From assembly GCF_035920445.1 (NCBI RefSeq), contig NZ_CP109162.1:5828001-5892000 (forward strand): 64,000 nucleotides of DNA, in the 5' to 3' direction. Position numbers and translations under genes: made by a program. The DNA comes from Nocardia sp. NBC_01730 (GTDB lineage Bacteria; Actinomycetota; Actinomycetes; Mycobacteriales; Mycobacteriaceae). Under the pieces are notes generated by a model that did no database searches, was not told the DNA's origin, and worked only from the letters and a program-made list of their open reading frames with translations. How positions within the stretch are numbered: the stretch's first letter is position 1; every line of letters starts with the position of its first letter. This document shows, in pieces, positions 26,259 to 34,907 of this stretch.

Positions 26259-27986
26259 ATGGCTCTTCGCGAGTTCTTTGTACGGCATCGCATCGCTTCG
26301 GCTGCTGCTGCGCCGGCAGTGTTGGGGGTGGTGGCGGTCGTCGCTGCCTCGTGGGCACTGACATCAACGCCGCAAACCAGGAATACGCAGCTCACGGCAT
26401 CCGTTACGGAATGCCACGACATGGTGACCATCTCGGTGGCCGGCCGCAACGACACTCCTGTCGCGGGGACCACGAAGATGCTTGTCGGGCCCAACGGTGA
26501 AGAATTGCCCGCAGCGCTGTCCGGTGACCATCGCAGCGATTGGGTCGATCCGGTCGTCAACGCACCGGCCGATGCCGTCGACCCCGGCTCGTACGCCGCC
26601 GTCTACATCGCGTATCCGGCGAACATGGCCACCTACGAAGACGCCGTCACCACCGGTGTCGCGAATACGCAACAGGTGATGCGGGAGATCGCGAAGGCAT
26701 GCCCCGACACCAAGTTCTCGATCGTCGGATACAGCGAGGGCGCCGATGTCGTCCGCCGCGTCGCGATGAATGTCGGACATCAGGAGGCCGACCGGGACGG
26801 TGGATACGGGATCGTCGATCCGGCCGATGTCGTCGGTGTCGTCATCCTCGCCGACGCAGGTCGCACGGCGGGAGAGGGACCGTTCCCCGGCGCAGAGGAT
26901 CCGTTCGGCAGTCCTGACGGCTTCGACCAGCAATATCAGAACGGGACGAAACCGGCGCCTGGTCAGGGTGCGCTGCCGGGCACCAGCGGTGACTTCGGTG
27001 CGCTGAACGGCAAAATCGCGTCGTTCTGCTCCGATGGCGATCTCACCTGTGCGGCACCGGAGAATATTTCACTGCTGCAGTTGGCGGTCAATGTGGGCCG
27101 ACAGTTGAACGTCGACGCGCTCGAACGAGACGGCCTCACGCCGGCCACAGGGCAGGATGTCGCCGTTGCCCTCAGCCGTATCGCGCTTGCGGCGTTCGCG
27201 GACATTCAGTCGCAACCGAACTGGGTGCAGAGCGACGAGACCTTTCTCCAGGTACTGCTGAGGGTGTCGGACCCGGCATACAAGCCAGGTGAGACGCCGA
27301 AGGCTCCGGCGAAGTCGGAGTCGATCTCGACCAACGAGATGTCGCCGCTGGCCTACCTGCCGCAGAAGGTGCTGAACGAGATCATCGGTCTCATCGTGAC
27401 GAATCAGAACACGATCCCCGTGATCATGAGCGACCCGTACCAGCTCACGCTCGGGCCGAACGGAACCGGTCACCACTTCGACTACTGGCGTGACGCCAAT
27501 CCTTCCGACGGCAAGCCACTGACATCCGCCGAGTATGCGGCCGCCTGGCTCACACACCTGGCAAAGCAGGCGCAGGCTGGTGAGCCGGTCGATACGACTG
27601 CCAAGCCGGAAGCGGCCGACCTCGCCGCCGCGTACAAGGCGGTGGCGGCCACCTCGGCAGCGGCGACGAGCGAACCGACCAAGGACGCGGCCTCGTCACC
27701 GAAGACCACCAGCACCACCCCCACGAAGACAACCACAACCGCCCCAACGAAGACCACCGGTGCCGCCGCCACGAAGACCGCTACCAGTAGCGAACCGACG
27801 ACCCCGGTGCCGACGACTTCGGCGTCGCCGTCCCAGACCACGAGCACGGCAGTCACACCGAAGGTGGCAACCCCGCCGACTCCGTCTTCGGTCGCGGCGC
27901 CCACTGAGACTACGAAGCCGACCACCACCACGCCGACCACCACGACAACGGAATCCGCAGTGCCAACCACCACCAGTGCGCGGTGA
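26259..27986 (+). CDS. Exported cutinase-family serine esterase with Thr/Pro-rich tail
   Basis: This 575-residue protein has an N-terminal membrane segment at about residues 15-35 (AAAPAVLGVVAVVAASWAL). The cutinase domain includes YIAYPANMATYEDAVTTGVA, the nucleophile motif GYSEGADV and GIVDPADVVGVVILAD. A helical region with HHFDYWRDA follows, then a ~110-residue Thr/Ser/Pro/Ala tail that looks like a cell-wall-spanning or glycosylated stalk. ATG 26259 with AGGG eight bases upstream is preferred; ATG 26241 is possible. Cutinase-like proteins of mycolate bacteria are lipases/esterases or mycolate-ester hydrolases. It stands alone, after dnaB. Confidence 0.85.
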   Translation: MALREFFVRHRIASAAAAPAVLGVVAVVAASWALTSTPQTRNTQLTASVTECHDMVTISVAGRNDTPVAGTTKMLVGPNGEELPAALSGDHRSDWVDPVVNAPADAVDPGSYAAVYIAYPANMATYEDAVTTGVANTQQVMREIAKACPDTKFSIVGYSEGADVVRRVAMNVGHQEADRDGGYGIVDPADVVGVVILADAGRTAGEGPFPGAEDPFGSPDGFDQQYQNGTKPAPGQGALPGTSGDFGALNGKIASFCSDGDLTCAAPENISLLQLAVNVGRQLNVDALERDGLTPATGQDVAVALSRIALAAFADIQSQPNWVQSDETFLQVLLRVSDPAYKPGETPKAPAKSESISTNEMSPLAYLPQKVLNEIIGLIVTNQNTIPVIMSDPYQLTLGPNGTGHHFDYWRDANPSDGKPLTSAEYAAAWLTHLAKQAQAGEPVDTTAKPEAADLAAAYKAVAATSAAATSEPTKDAASSPKTTSTTPTKTTTTAPTKTTGAAATKTATSSEPTTPVPTTSASPSQTTSTAVTPKVATPPTPSSVAAPTETTKPTTTTPTTTTTESAVPTTTSAR

Positions 27987-28301
27987 GGACAGCACATCAA
28001 TTGACTCGACCGACAATGCCGCCTGATCCCGACACCTGAGCCGAATAGCCGATGAAGACCCCGCTTGCGGCGAACACCTACTCGGCTCGGGCCAAGTCGG
28101 CCGATCACGTCGACCAGGCATGTCCCATTGCCCCGGCGGGCCGAGTCCGAAAACCCGCAGCTCCGTGGACAATTCAGCCGAAGCGGATGTTCGCCGGGCG
28201 CGGCAGCAGGCGCGAAAGTGGCCTTCTTCCCGCCGAGAACTGGATCTGTCGGATCATCGGATCGCCTGTCTAAGCTCCACTTGATCGAAAGTGAGTGGAG
28301 C
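27987..28301. other. Gene-free stretch after the cutinase gene
   Basis: About 315 bp with no supported gene. Open frames here have low-complexity Arg/Ser/Pro translations. I see no clear hairpin or operator. Confidence 0.5.
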
Positions 28302-28358
28302 ATGTCAGACACCGAGATCGTTCCCCGTCATCCGTGCGAATCGGTGGTCGCGCGATGA
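28302..28358 (+). CDS. Possible 18-residue leader ORF before DMT exporter
   Basis: ATG 28302, preceded by GAGTGGAGC, opens an 18-codon frame (MSDTEIVPRHPCESVVAR). Its TGA overlaps the exporter ATG (ATGA). The exporter itself has no good Shine-Dalgarno, so coupled translation from this leader is plausible. No homology is recognised. Confidence 0.4.
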   Translation: MSDTEIVPRHPCESVVAR

Positions 28359-29266
28359 CGCGACGCGGGTGGGCGCTGTTCTTGGCGATGGGTGTGATCT
28401 GGGGCGTGCCGTACGCGATGATCCGGATCGCGGTGGAGGATCTCGACCCGATCGTCGTCGCATTCGGGCGCACCCTGATCGGCGGGTTGCTCTTGTTGCC
28501 GATCGCGCTGTACACCAAGGCGCTCGCACCCGTGTTCCGCCGCTGGCGGCCGCTACTGCTCTACACGCTGGTGGAGATCACCGGGCCGTGGTTCCTGATC
28601 GGGTACGCCGAGACCACGCTCAACAGCTCGACCGTAGGGCTGCTGATCGCGGCGGTTCCGCTGATCACCGTGGTGATCGTGACCAAACTCGGCCACGAGC
28701 GGTTCGATGCGCGCCGGGTGGCTGGGCTGTTGGTCGGGTTCGCGGGCGTCGCCACGCTCGTCGGCCTGGACATCGATCTGTCGAATCCGGCTGCCATCGG
28801 CGCGATCGGGCTGACGACGATCGGGTACGCGGTCGGCCCGATCGTCATCAACCGCGCGCTGGCCGACCTGCCTCCGATGGGCGTGGTAGCCGGCTCGCTG
28901 CTGCTCGCCGCGGCGATCTATGCCCCGTTCGCGGGCTGGCTGTGGCCGTCGCGCATCACCGCCGACTCGGCCTGGTCGGTGCTCGGCCTCGCCGTCGTCT
29001 GCACGGCCTCGGCGTTCCTGTTCTTCTTCGCACTGATCGCCGAGGTCGGACCGGCGCGCGCGACGGTTGTCACCTACATCAATCCGGCGGTGGCGATCCT
29101 GCTCGGCGTCACGGCGCTCGACGAGCCGCTGACCGCGGGCATGCTGATCGGCTTCCCGCTGGTTGTCCTCGGCTCGTTCTTCGGCACCGCCCGCAGCCGC
29201 GACAAGGCAGGACCGGACGCGGTCCCCACCGCGCCGAAGGCCGTCGCTGGATTACCCGAGAGGTAA
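28355..29266 (+). CDS. DMT/EamA-family transporter
   Basis: This 303-residue protein has about ten hydrophobic segments in two EamA repeats, beginning MTRRGWALFLAMGVIWGVPY. The first repeat has FGRTLIGGLLLLPIAL and the second TYINPAVAILLGVTALDEPL, the classic EamA signature with its acidic residue. It is full length, unlike the truncated paralogue at 18096. The start overlaps the stop of an 18-codon ORF. Probable proton-driven exporter of a small metabolite; substrate unknown. Confidence 0.9.
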   Translation: MTRRGWALFLAMGVIWGVPYAMIRIAVEDLDPIVVAFGRTLIGGLLLLPIALYTKALAPVFRRWRPLLLYTLVEITGPWFLIGYAETTLNSSTVGLLIAAVPLITVVIVTKLGHERFDARRVAGLLVGFAGVATLVGLDIDLSNPAAIGAIGLTTIGYAVGPIVINRALADLPPMGVVAGSLLLAAAIYAPFAGWLWPSRITADSAWSVLGLAVVCTASAFLFFFALIAEVGPARATVVTYINPAVAILLGVTALDEPLTAGMLIGFPLVVLGSFFGTARSRDKAGPDAVPTAPKAVAGLPER

Positions 29267-29338
29267 TTGCCCTCCGACGCGGACGTGGCGAGAATAAGAG
29301 GGCGCCGCGGATCGACGGGGCGCGCACTTCGAGAGGAC

Positions 29339-29785
29339 ATGCCGTTGTCGTCAGTCACGTCGCAGACTACCCGCGTGGTAGTCGAGGAGCTGTTGCGCCG
29401 CATCGGTTCCGGCGATCCGGAAGCGATCGCCGAGCTGTACGCCGAGGACTCGGACTGGAAGCTGGACTGGCCGCAGGCCGAACACGGTCGTACGGCGACA
29501 CCGTGGATCAGACACCGTTCGACCAGGGCGGACGCTGCCGCGCACTACCGCTCGCTCGCCGAGCACCATGTGCCGGAGGAGGCTGCGACGCGCGTCGACC
29601 GGATACTCGTCGACGGCGACGACGCTGTAGTACTGGGGGAGATCCGGCAGACCGCGCGCCCCACCGGACGCGCCTACCGTGCACGCTTCGCACTGCACCT
29701 CACGGTCGAGCACGGCCTGATCACCCGCCACCACATATACGAGGACAGTCTGGCCGTCGCCCAAGCTTTTGGTCCGACGGCGTAA
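29339..29785 (+). CDS. SnoaL/NTF2-like protein
   Basis: This 148-residue protein begins MPLSSVTSQTTRVVVEELLR, with RIGSGDPEAIAELYAEDSDW and FALHLTVEHGLITRHHIYED, the alpha+beta cone pattern of the SnoaL/NTF2-like superfamily. The GAGAGGAC ribosome binding site selects ATG 29339. Members include ketosteroid isomerase-like enzymes and ligand-binding proteins; His-His near the C-terminus could be functional. It lies between the exporter and a methyltransferase, 13 bp from the latter, so these two may be co-transcribed. Confidence 0.8.
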   Translation: MPLSSVTSQTTRVVVEELLRRIGSGDPEAIAELYAEDSDWKLDWPQAEHGRTATPWIRHRSTRADAAAHYRSLAEHHVPEEAATRVDRILVDGDDAVVLGEIRQTARPTGRAYRARFALHLTVEHGLITRHHIYEDSLAVAQAFGPTA

Positions 29786-29798
29786 TACCCTCCACAGG

Positions 29799-30467
29799 GT
29801 GCCTTATTCCACCGAGGATCCCGCGGCCACCGAGCTTGCCGACGTAACGACGACCCGCGCCGCCTATGACGACATCGCTGACCTTTATGCCGACCTTTTC
29901 AAGCACCAGCTCGAACGTCAAGCGCTCGACCGGGCGATCCTCGCCGTGTTCGCGGAGTCGGTGGCGGACAACGGTTCCGGGCCGGTGGCAGACCTCGGTT
30001 GCGGCCCGGGCAGGGTGACCGCGCACCTCGCGACGCTGGGTGCGGAAGTCTTCGGCATCGATCTCTCGGCCCGCATGGTCGCGCTCGCACGGGCGGAATT
30101 TCCACACCTGTCGTTCGACCAGGGTTCGCTAGAGCAGCTAGCGATCGGCAGCGGCGCACTCGGCGGCATCGTCGCCTGGTACTCGCTGATCCACATTCCG
30201 CCCGCTCGCGTCCCGCGGGTGTTGCGCGAGTTTCATCGGGTACTCGCAGCTGAAGGCCACGTGCTGCTGGCATTCCAGACGGCCGACCTGCCCGACGCGG
30301 TGGAGGCCTTCGACCACAAAGTGACTCGCGCCTACCGGTGGGCGCCGAAAAGGCTCGCGCGTCTGCTGACCGAAGCCGGGTTCACCATGATCGCCCGCAT
30401 GGTCCGCGAGCCGGTTCCCGGCGAGCGGTTCGGCCAGGCCTACCTGCTGGCGTCGAAGGTTCGGTGA
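29799..30467 (+). CDS. Class I SAM-dependent methyltransferase
   Basis: This 222-residue protein has the SAM-binding motif I VADLGCGPGRVTAHLATLGA (about residues 67-86) and motif II EVFGIDLSARMVALARAEF. A later GIVAWYSLIHIPPARVP and HVLLAFQTAD are typical of ubiE/Methyltransf_11-type enzymes. The GTG start at 29799 is chosen because the family N-terminus (YDDIADLYADLF) follows and it comes after the NTF2-like stop; an earlier start would overlap it. Substrate unknown. Confidence 0.85.
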   Translation: MPYSTEDPAATELADVTTTRAAYDDIADLYADLFKHQLERQALDRAILAVFAESVADNGSGPVADLGCGPGRVTAHLATLGAEVFGIDLSARMVALARAEFPHLSFDQGSLEQLAIGSGALGGIVAWYSLIHIPPARVPRVLREFHRVLAAEGHVLLAFQTADLPDAVEAFDHKVTRAYRWAPKRLARLLTEAGFTMIARMVREPVPGERFGQAYLLASKVR

Positions 30468-30602
30468 TTCACCGAACACGGTTCATCCGGTCCGGGTAGG
30501 TTGATTGTGTCGCGCTGGTTCCTGACCGCGCGGGCCCGCCGACAACGTGGTCGATCTGAAATTCCAACGCTTTTCACCACTGTCGTCAGGGGGCGACTCA
30601 CT

Positions 30603-31955
30603 ATGGAATTCATCGCGCCTGCCGATGCCGTCTTTCTTCTCGCCGAATCCCGCGAACACCCGATGCATGTCGGTTCACTGCAACTCTTCGAACCGCCGGA
30701 AGAGGCGGGCCCCGATTTCGCCAGGAAGACCTACGAAAAACTACTGGGCCGCAAGGACATCGATTCCACCTTCCGCAAGCGTCCGGCAACAATTCTCGGG
30801 GCGCCGCAGCTGGCGTGGACGCACGACCGGGCCGTCGAGCTCGACTATCACGTCCGGCGGCTGGCCGTTCCCGGTCCCGGACGGATCGATCAACTGGTCG
30901 AGTTGGCCTCTGGGCTGCACAGCACACTGCTGGATCGGCATCGCCCGCTGTGGGAGATCCATCTGATCGAAGGTCTGACCGACGGGCGGTTCGCGGTGTA
31001 CTCGAAGATGCATCACGCGTTGATCGACGGCGTCTCCGCCCAGCGCCTCCTACAGCGCACGCTGACCAGCGACCAGTCCTCGGCCGTGACCCGGGTGCCG
31101 TGGGACCTGCCCCGCGCACCGCGCAAGCACGCGGCGGAGGCGTCGGGTGCGCGCGACACGGCACGAAATCTGTTGTCGGCGGCGGCTTCCGGCACGTCGC
31201 TGCTGCGCGCCGCCCGCGCTGCACTGCTCCAGCAGCAGTTGACCCTGCCGTTCGAGGCCCCGCGCACCATGTTCAATGTGCCGATCGGGGGCGCGCGCCG
31301 ATCGGCGGTCCGGTCCTGGTCGCTGGAGCGGCTCCAGCAGGTGAAGAAGGCAACCCGCTCGACGGTCAACGATGTCGCGCTCACCATGTCGGCGGGGGCG
31401 CTGCGCAGGTATCTGATCGAACGAGATGCTTTGCCGGACAAGCCGTTGATCGCGATGGTGCCGATATCGCTGCGGTCCGACGAGGACCACGAGACCAACG
31501 GTGTCAAGGTCGGCGCCGTCCTGTGCAATCTCGGCACGGACGTCGCCGATCCGCTGGATCGGCTGCGTGTCATCGGCGAATCGATGCGCAAGAGCAAGGA
31601 GGTCTACCGCTCGTTGTCGAGCATCCAGGCGATGGCGCTGTCCGGACTGATGCTCAGTCCCCTCGCCGTCAATCTCGTGCCCGCACTCATCCCGTGGGCC
31701 AACCCGACGTTCAACGTCGTCATCTCGAATGTGCCGGGCCAGCGCGAGCCCATGTACTGGAACGGCGCGCGCCTCGACGCCAACTACCCGTTGTCGATCC
31801 CGTTCGACGGCCAAGCCGTGAACATCACGCTGACCTCCACCGCGGGCAATCTTGACTTCGGTCTAGTCGGCTGCCGCCGCAGCGTGCCGCAGCTGCACCG
31901 GCTGCTCGATCACCTGGAGGACTCCCTCGCCGAACTGGAGCACGCCGCCGCCTGA
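30603..31955 (+). CDS. Wax ester synthase/diacylglycerol acyltransferase (WS/DGAT)
   Basis: This 450-residue protein begins MEFIAPADAVFLLAESREHP, with PMHVGSLQLFEPP as in bacterial WS/DGATs. The condensing motif HHxxxDG is present as MHHALIDG at about residues 136-143, and the second conserved region includes FNVVISNVPGQREPMYWNGA. Such enzymes esterify fatty acyl-CoA to diacylglycerol or alcohols for storage lipid, typical of Nocardia, Rhodococcus and mycobacteria. AGGGGGCGACTCACT precedes ATG 30603. It is a single gene followed by a GGGGGATCCCCC palindrome (31984-31995). Confidence 0.93.
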   Translation: MEFIAPADAVFLLAESREHPMHVGSLQLFEPPEEAGPDFARKTYEKLLGRKDIDSTFRKRPATILGAPQLAWTHDRAVELDYHVRRLAVPGPGRIDQLVELASGLHSTLLDRHRPLWEIHLIEGLTDGRFAVYSKMHHALIDGVSAQRLLQRTLTSDQSSAVTRVPWDLPRAPRKHAAEASGARDTARNLLSAAASGTSLLRAARAALLQQQLTLPFEAPRTMFNVPIGGARRSAVRSWSLERLQQVKKATRSTVNDVALTMSAGALRRYLIERDALPDKPLIAMVPISLRSDEDHETNGVKVGAVLCNLGTDVADPLDRLRVIGESMRKSKEVYRSLSSIQAMALSGLMLSPLAVNLVPALIPWANPTFNVVISNVPGQREPMYWNGARLDANYPLSIPFDGQAVNITLTSTAGNLDFGLVGCRRSVPQLHRLLDHLEDSLAELEHAAA

Positions 31956-32002
31956 GCGGGCCGATGGGAAGTCGCGACCGAACGGGGGATCCCCCAGAAA
32001 AC

Positions 32003-32016
32003 TAGAACGTGTTACT
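32003..32016 (+). promoter_or_regulatory. KstR-like site, one mismatch
   Basis: TAGAACGTGTTACT fits the published KstR consensus TnnAACnnGTTnnA except for its last base. It lies about 190 bp upstream of the flavoprotein gene at 32196. Confidence 0.45.
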
Positions 32017-32128
32017 GTCGATGCATGGTGCGTAAGCCAGTCGAGGAAGCCGCGGCCGCGTCATGGCGATATCTGCGGCTTGCGGCGGATTCGACCCGGC
32101 GTGGCCACCGCAGAACACGCGACAATTA

Positions 32129-32142
32129 TGCAACTCGTTCTA
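32129..32142 (+). promoter_or_regulatory. KstR-like operator, full match
   Basis: TGCAACTCGTTCTA matches TnnAACnnGTTnnA at all fixed positions. It is 54 bp upstream of the start codon at 32196, a normal position for a repressor site. KstR controls cholesterol and steroid side-chain and ring catabolism genes in mycolate actinomycetes. Confidence 0.65.
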
Positions 32143-32195
32143 GGACATCTGCGCCGCGCGGTTCGCGGCGGAGCAGTTAGGGAGATCAGCACGCC

Positions 32196-33320
32196 ATGCG
32201 TACCGAAATCTGCGAACGACTCGGGATCGAATTCCCCATCTTCGCGTTCACCCATTGCCGCGACGTGGCGGCCGCGGTCAGCAACGCCGGCGGTCTCGGC
32301 GTGCTCGGTGCGGTCGGCTTCACCGCCGAGGAGCTGGAGGTCGAGCTGGCCTGGCTCGACGAGCACGTGCAGGGCGTCTACGGCGTCGACCTGGTAATTC
32401 CCTCCAAGTACGAGGGCAAGGGTGTCGACGGCCTCACCCCCGAGCAGTTGGAAGCCAAGCTGGCCGAACTGGTTCCGCAGGGACACCGCGACTTCGCCGA
32501 GAAGATCCTCGCCGACCACGGCGTCCCCCGGCTGCCCGATGGCGAGCATCACAACCAGCTGCTCGGCTGGACCGCGACCACCGCGGGCCCACAGGTGGAG
32601 GTGATCCTGCGGCATCCGAAGGCGAAACTGGTCGCCAACGCACTCGGCACCCCACCTGATGACGTGATCGAGCAGGTACAGGACTCCGGCAGGCTGATCG
32701 GCGCGCTGTGCGGTTCGGTCAAGCACGCGCTCAACCACAAGAACGCCGGCCTAGATTTCATTGTCTGCCAGGGCACCGAGGGCGGCGGGCACTGCGGCGA
32801 GATCTCCTCCCTGGTGCTGTGGCCGCAGGTGATCGACGCCGTCGGCGACCTGCCGGTGCTCGCCGCGGGCGGCATCGGCAACGGCAGGCAAGTCGCCGCC
32901 GCGATGGCGATGGGCGCGGCGGGCGCATGGACCGGCTCGCTGTGGCTGACCGTCGAGGAGGCGAATGTGCCGCCGGCGCAGATGCAGACCTACATCGACG
33001 CCAGCAGCCACGACACCGTGCGTTCCCGTGCCTGGACCGGCAAGCCGGCCCGCATGCTGCGCAACGACTGGACCGAGGCATGGGAGCAGGCCGACAGTCC
33101 GGACCCGCTGCCGATGCCGCTGCAGATGATGGTCGCGCTGGACGGTGTGAAGCGCGGGCACCGTTACCCGGAGGCCGCCAAGGACGTCAATTTCAATCCG
33201 GTCGGCCAGATCGTCGGCATGATGAACCGGGTGGAGCGCTCCGCCGACGTGATCAACCGGCTCATCGAGGAGTACGTCGAGGCCTGCGACCGTCTCAACA
33301 AGCTCAACGGCGGGCTCTGA
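32196..33320 (+). CDS. Nitronate monooxygenase-like FMN-dependent oxidoreductase
   Basis: This 374-residue TIM-barrel flavoprotein begins MRTEICERLGIEFPIFAFTH. FMN/phosphate-binding elements are SNAGGLGVLGAVGF, VCQGTEGGGHCGEISSLVL, VLAAGGIGNGRQVAAAMAMG and GAWTGSLWLTVEEA. In mycolate actinomycetes several such paralogues exist; one (IpdC) works in steroid C/D-ring degradation, but I cannot say this is IpdC. The KstR-type operator at 32129-32142 suggests a steroid-catabolic role. The TTAGGGAG ribosome binding site lies 13 bases upstream. It has no operon partners. Confidence 0.88.
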   Translation: MRTEICERLGIEFPIFAFTHCRDVAAAVSNAGGLGVLGAVGFTAEELEVELAWLDEHVQGVYGVDLVIPSKYEGKGVDGLTPEQLEAKLAELVPQGHRDFAEKILADHGVPRLPDGEHHNQLLGWTATTAGPQVEVILRHPKAKLVANALGTPPDDVIEQVQDSGRLIGALCGSVKHALNHKNAGLDFIVCQGTEGGGHCGEISSLVLWPQVIDAVGDLPVLAAGGIGNGRQVAAAMAMGAAGAWTGSLWLTVEEANVPPAQMQTYIDASSHDTVRSRAWTGKPARMLRNDWTEAWEQADSPDPLPMPLQMMVALDGVKRGHRYPEAAKDVNFNPVGQIVGMMNRVERSADVINRLIEEYVEACDRLNKLNGGL

Positions 33321-33706
33321 CTCGGGTCGACCGCTCGACCGGGTCGGCGATGCCGCAGCGGACCAGCTACCCGGCATCCCACCCGGCGAGTTCGGATCCG
33401 ATCCCTATGCGACAAAAGCTAATTCGCGAGCGGATCCGTCGAACTGCCGCCCCAATGGACTATCGCAGACCGCGATGCGCCCGAATCCGTCTACCACCGA
33501 GGCATATGCGTATCCGCGCGGACCGATGACTATCAGATGGCCGCGGAGGACGCATGCAGCGCGATGAAGGCATTGCCTCAATTTTGTCTGAGACAACCTT
33601 TCATCCAGAAGGCCGTGGCAGCTTCCCGCCCGAGCGATGACAGTGAACAACGCTCAGCGCGTGATTCATTCGCGACTCAGACAGATTGTGCAGTGTACGA
33701 AAGCAG
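33321..33706. other. Gene-free stretch with a 13-bp palindrome
   Basis: Between convergent genes I see no credible coding region. It contains the perfect palindrome TTGTCTGAGACAA (33584-33596), which resembles a GntR-type operator but lies downstream of the neighbouring GntR gene. An 81-codon minus frame (33405-33650) has no recognisable domain. Confidence 0.4.
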
Positions 33707-34483
33707 CTATGCCAGCAGAGCGTGCGGCCCGCGCGACTGCTCATCGACCACGCCGACGAGTTCCTCGAACCGCAGGACCACCTTCTCGTGGTACCTGCCG
33801 AGCAGGTCCTCGAACAGGGCGATCTGCGCGTCGGACGGTCCCGAGCCGGAGTCCCACACCGCGGCGAGCGCCCGCCAGACCAGCACGTGCAGATCTGGAG
33901 CGCCTGCGAAGAACGCCTCGACCGCCTCCGGAACCTCGAGCACCAGCTCGCCGATCGAGTTCAAGATCGCCCGCTGCATGGTGTGCCCGAGTGCGGTAAG
34001 CAGCCTGCGCACCAGCATGACCTCGATGGCCAAAATCCGCCGAAGATCCGGATCATCCTGGCGCACAGTCAATTCGAGTTCGTCGATCGAAGCCTTCAGC
34101 TCGGCCGAATCTACCTGCCGCTCGCTGCCGGTGTACGCGAGCAGCGCCTCCCGCACAAGGTTGCGCTCGACGTCGACGATGTCGCGGAACATTTCGACCG
34201 CGATGCCCGGCATCGGAATAGCGAACCGGAACAGCTGGCGGTACACGTCGACGCCACCCACCTCGCGGACGTCACGGATCGTGAATCCCTTGCCACGCCG
34301 AGCCTCGACGAAGCCGTACGACTCCAGCCGACCGAGGGTCAGCTGCGCAGTCGCCCGGTTCATGTCGAACTCCTCGGCCACCCGACGCACCGACGGCATC
34401 AGATCCCCCGGCTGATATTCCCCTGCGGCAACCCTGCGCGCCAGCTCATCGGCAACGTCGGCGACCACCGTCTGGGATCCCAT
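33707..34483 (-). CDS. GntR-family (FCD-type) transcriptional regulator
   Basis: This 258-residue regulator has an N-terminal winged helix-turn-helix at about residues 5-75 (PGDLMPSVRRVAEEFDMNRA, LTLGRLESYGFVEARRGKGF) and a helical C-terminal FCD-like effector domain. ATG 34483 with AGAGG upstream is preferred; GTG 34495 is an alternative. No obvious target is adjacent: the upstream side is a 420-bp non-coding stretch followed by the VanX-like gene. FCD regulators usually sense organic acids or sugars. Confidence 0.85.
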   Translation of the reverse strand: MGSQTVVADVADELARRVAAGEYQPGDLMPSVRRVAEEFDMNRATAQLTLGRLESYGFVEARRGKGFTIRDVREVGGVDVYRQLFRFAIPMPGIAVEMFRDIVDVERNLVREALLAYTGSERQVDSAELKASIDELELTVRQDDPDLRRILAIEVMLVRRLLTALGHTMQRAILNSIGELVLEVPEAVEAFFAGAPDLHVLVWRALAAVWDSGSGPSDAQIALFEDLLGRYHEKVVLRFEELVGVVDEQSRGPHALLA

Positions 34484-34907
34484 CTCGGTTGGCACCTCTC
34501 GAGTACTTTCGAAACAACGTCCCAGACAGCCTAACAGCGCGTCTGAGAACTCCGTGGGGAGCCTGTGACGCAGTCCTTTTCGGACGTCCGATGTCCGAAC
34601 TGTTGAGGTGTGGTCACCGGTTCCCGCGTCGTCCAGGCTGGTTTCACACCCGTGAGAGAGGTTACGGCGCAGGAGGTCTATACGGTCCCCGGTATGCCGA
34701 ATGCAAGCAAGTGATCCTGGGCGACGGCATCTTCATCTCCGGCGACGGCGTCAATCCCATCGCCAACCTCCTGTCCCGCGGAGCCGCGCGCGACAGCGCA
34801 TGCCGACGGTAGCGTTCTCGCACAACACTGATTGTGACGTGCGCGTCCTCATCGGGACGCCACGTTCTGAAAGTAGTTGAGCCCAAGCCTGAATCGCGAG
34901 GAGAAAC
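34484..34907. other. Non-coding region between GntR and VanX-like genes with inverted repeat
   Basis: No credible gene is seen. An inverted repeat TTCGGAC/GTCCGAA with a 7-bp spacer (34579-34599), embedding the palindrome CGGACGTCCG, lies in the divergent promoter region and is a candidate operator for the GntR protein. Confidence 0.4.

Noticed and set aside
31984..31995. GGGGGATCCCCC palindrome as a terminator
   Set aside because: The stem has no loop as written and no T-rich tail; mentioned only as a possible repeat relative.
33537..34534. Overlapping plus-strand frames of 280-290 codons
   Set aside because: They are antisense to the GntR gene, whose helix-turn-helix is recognisable, and have Ser/Arg-rich compositions.
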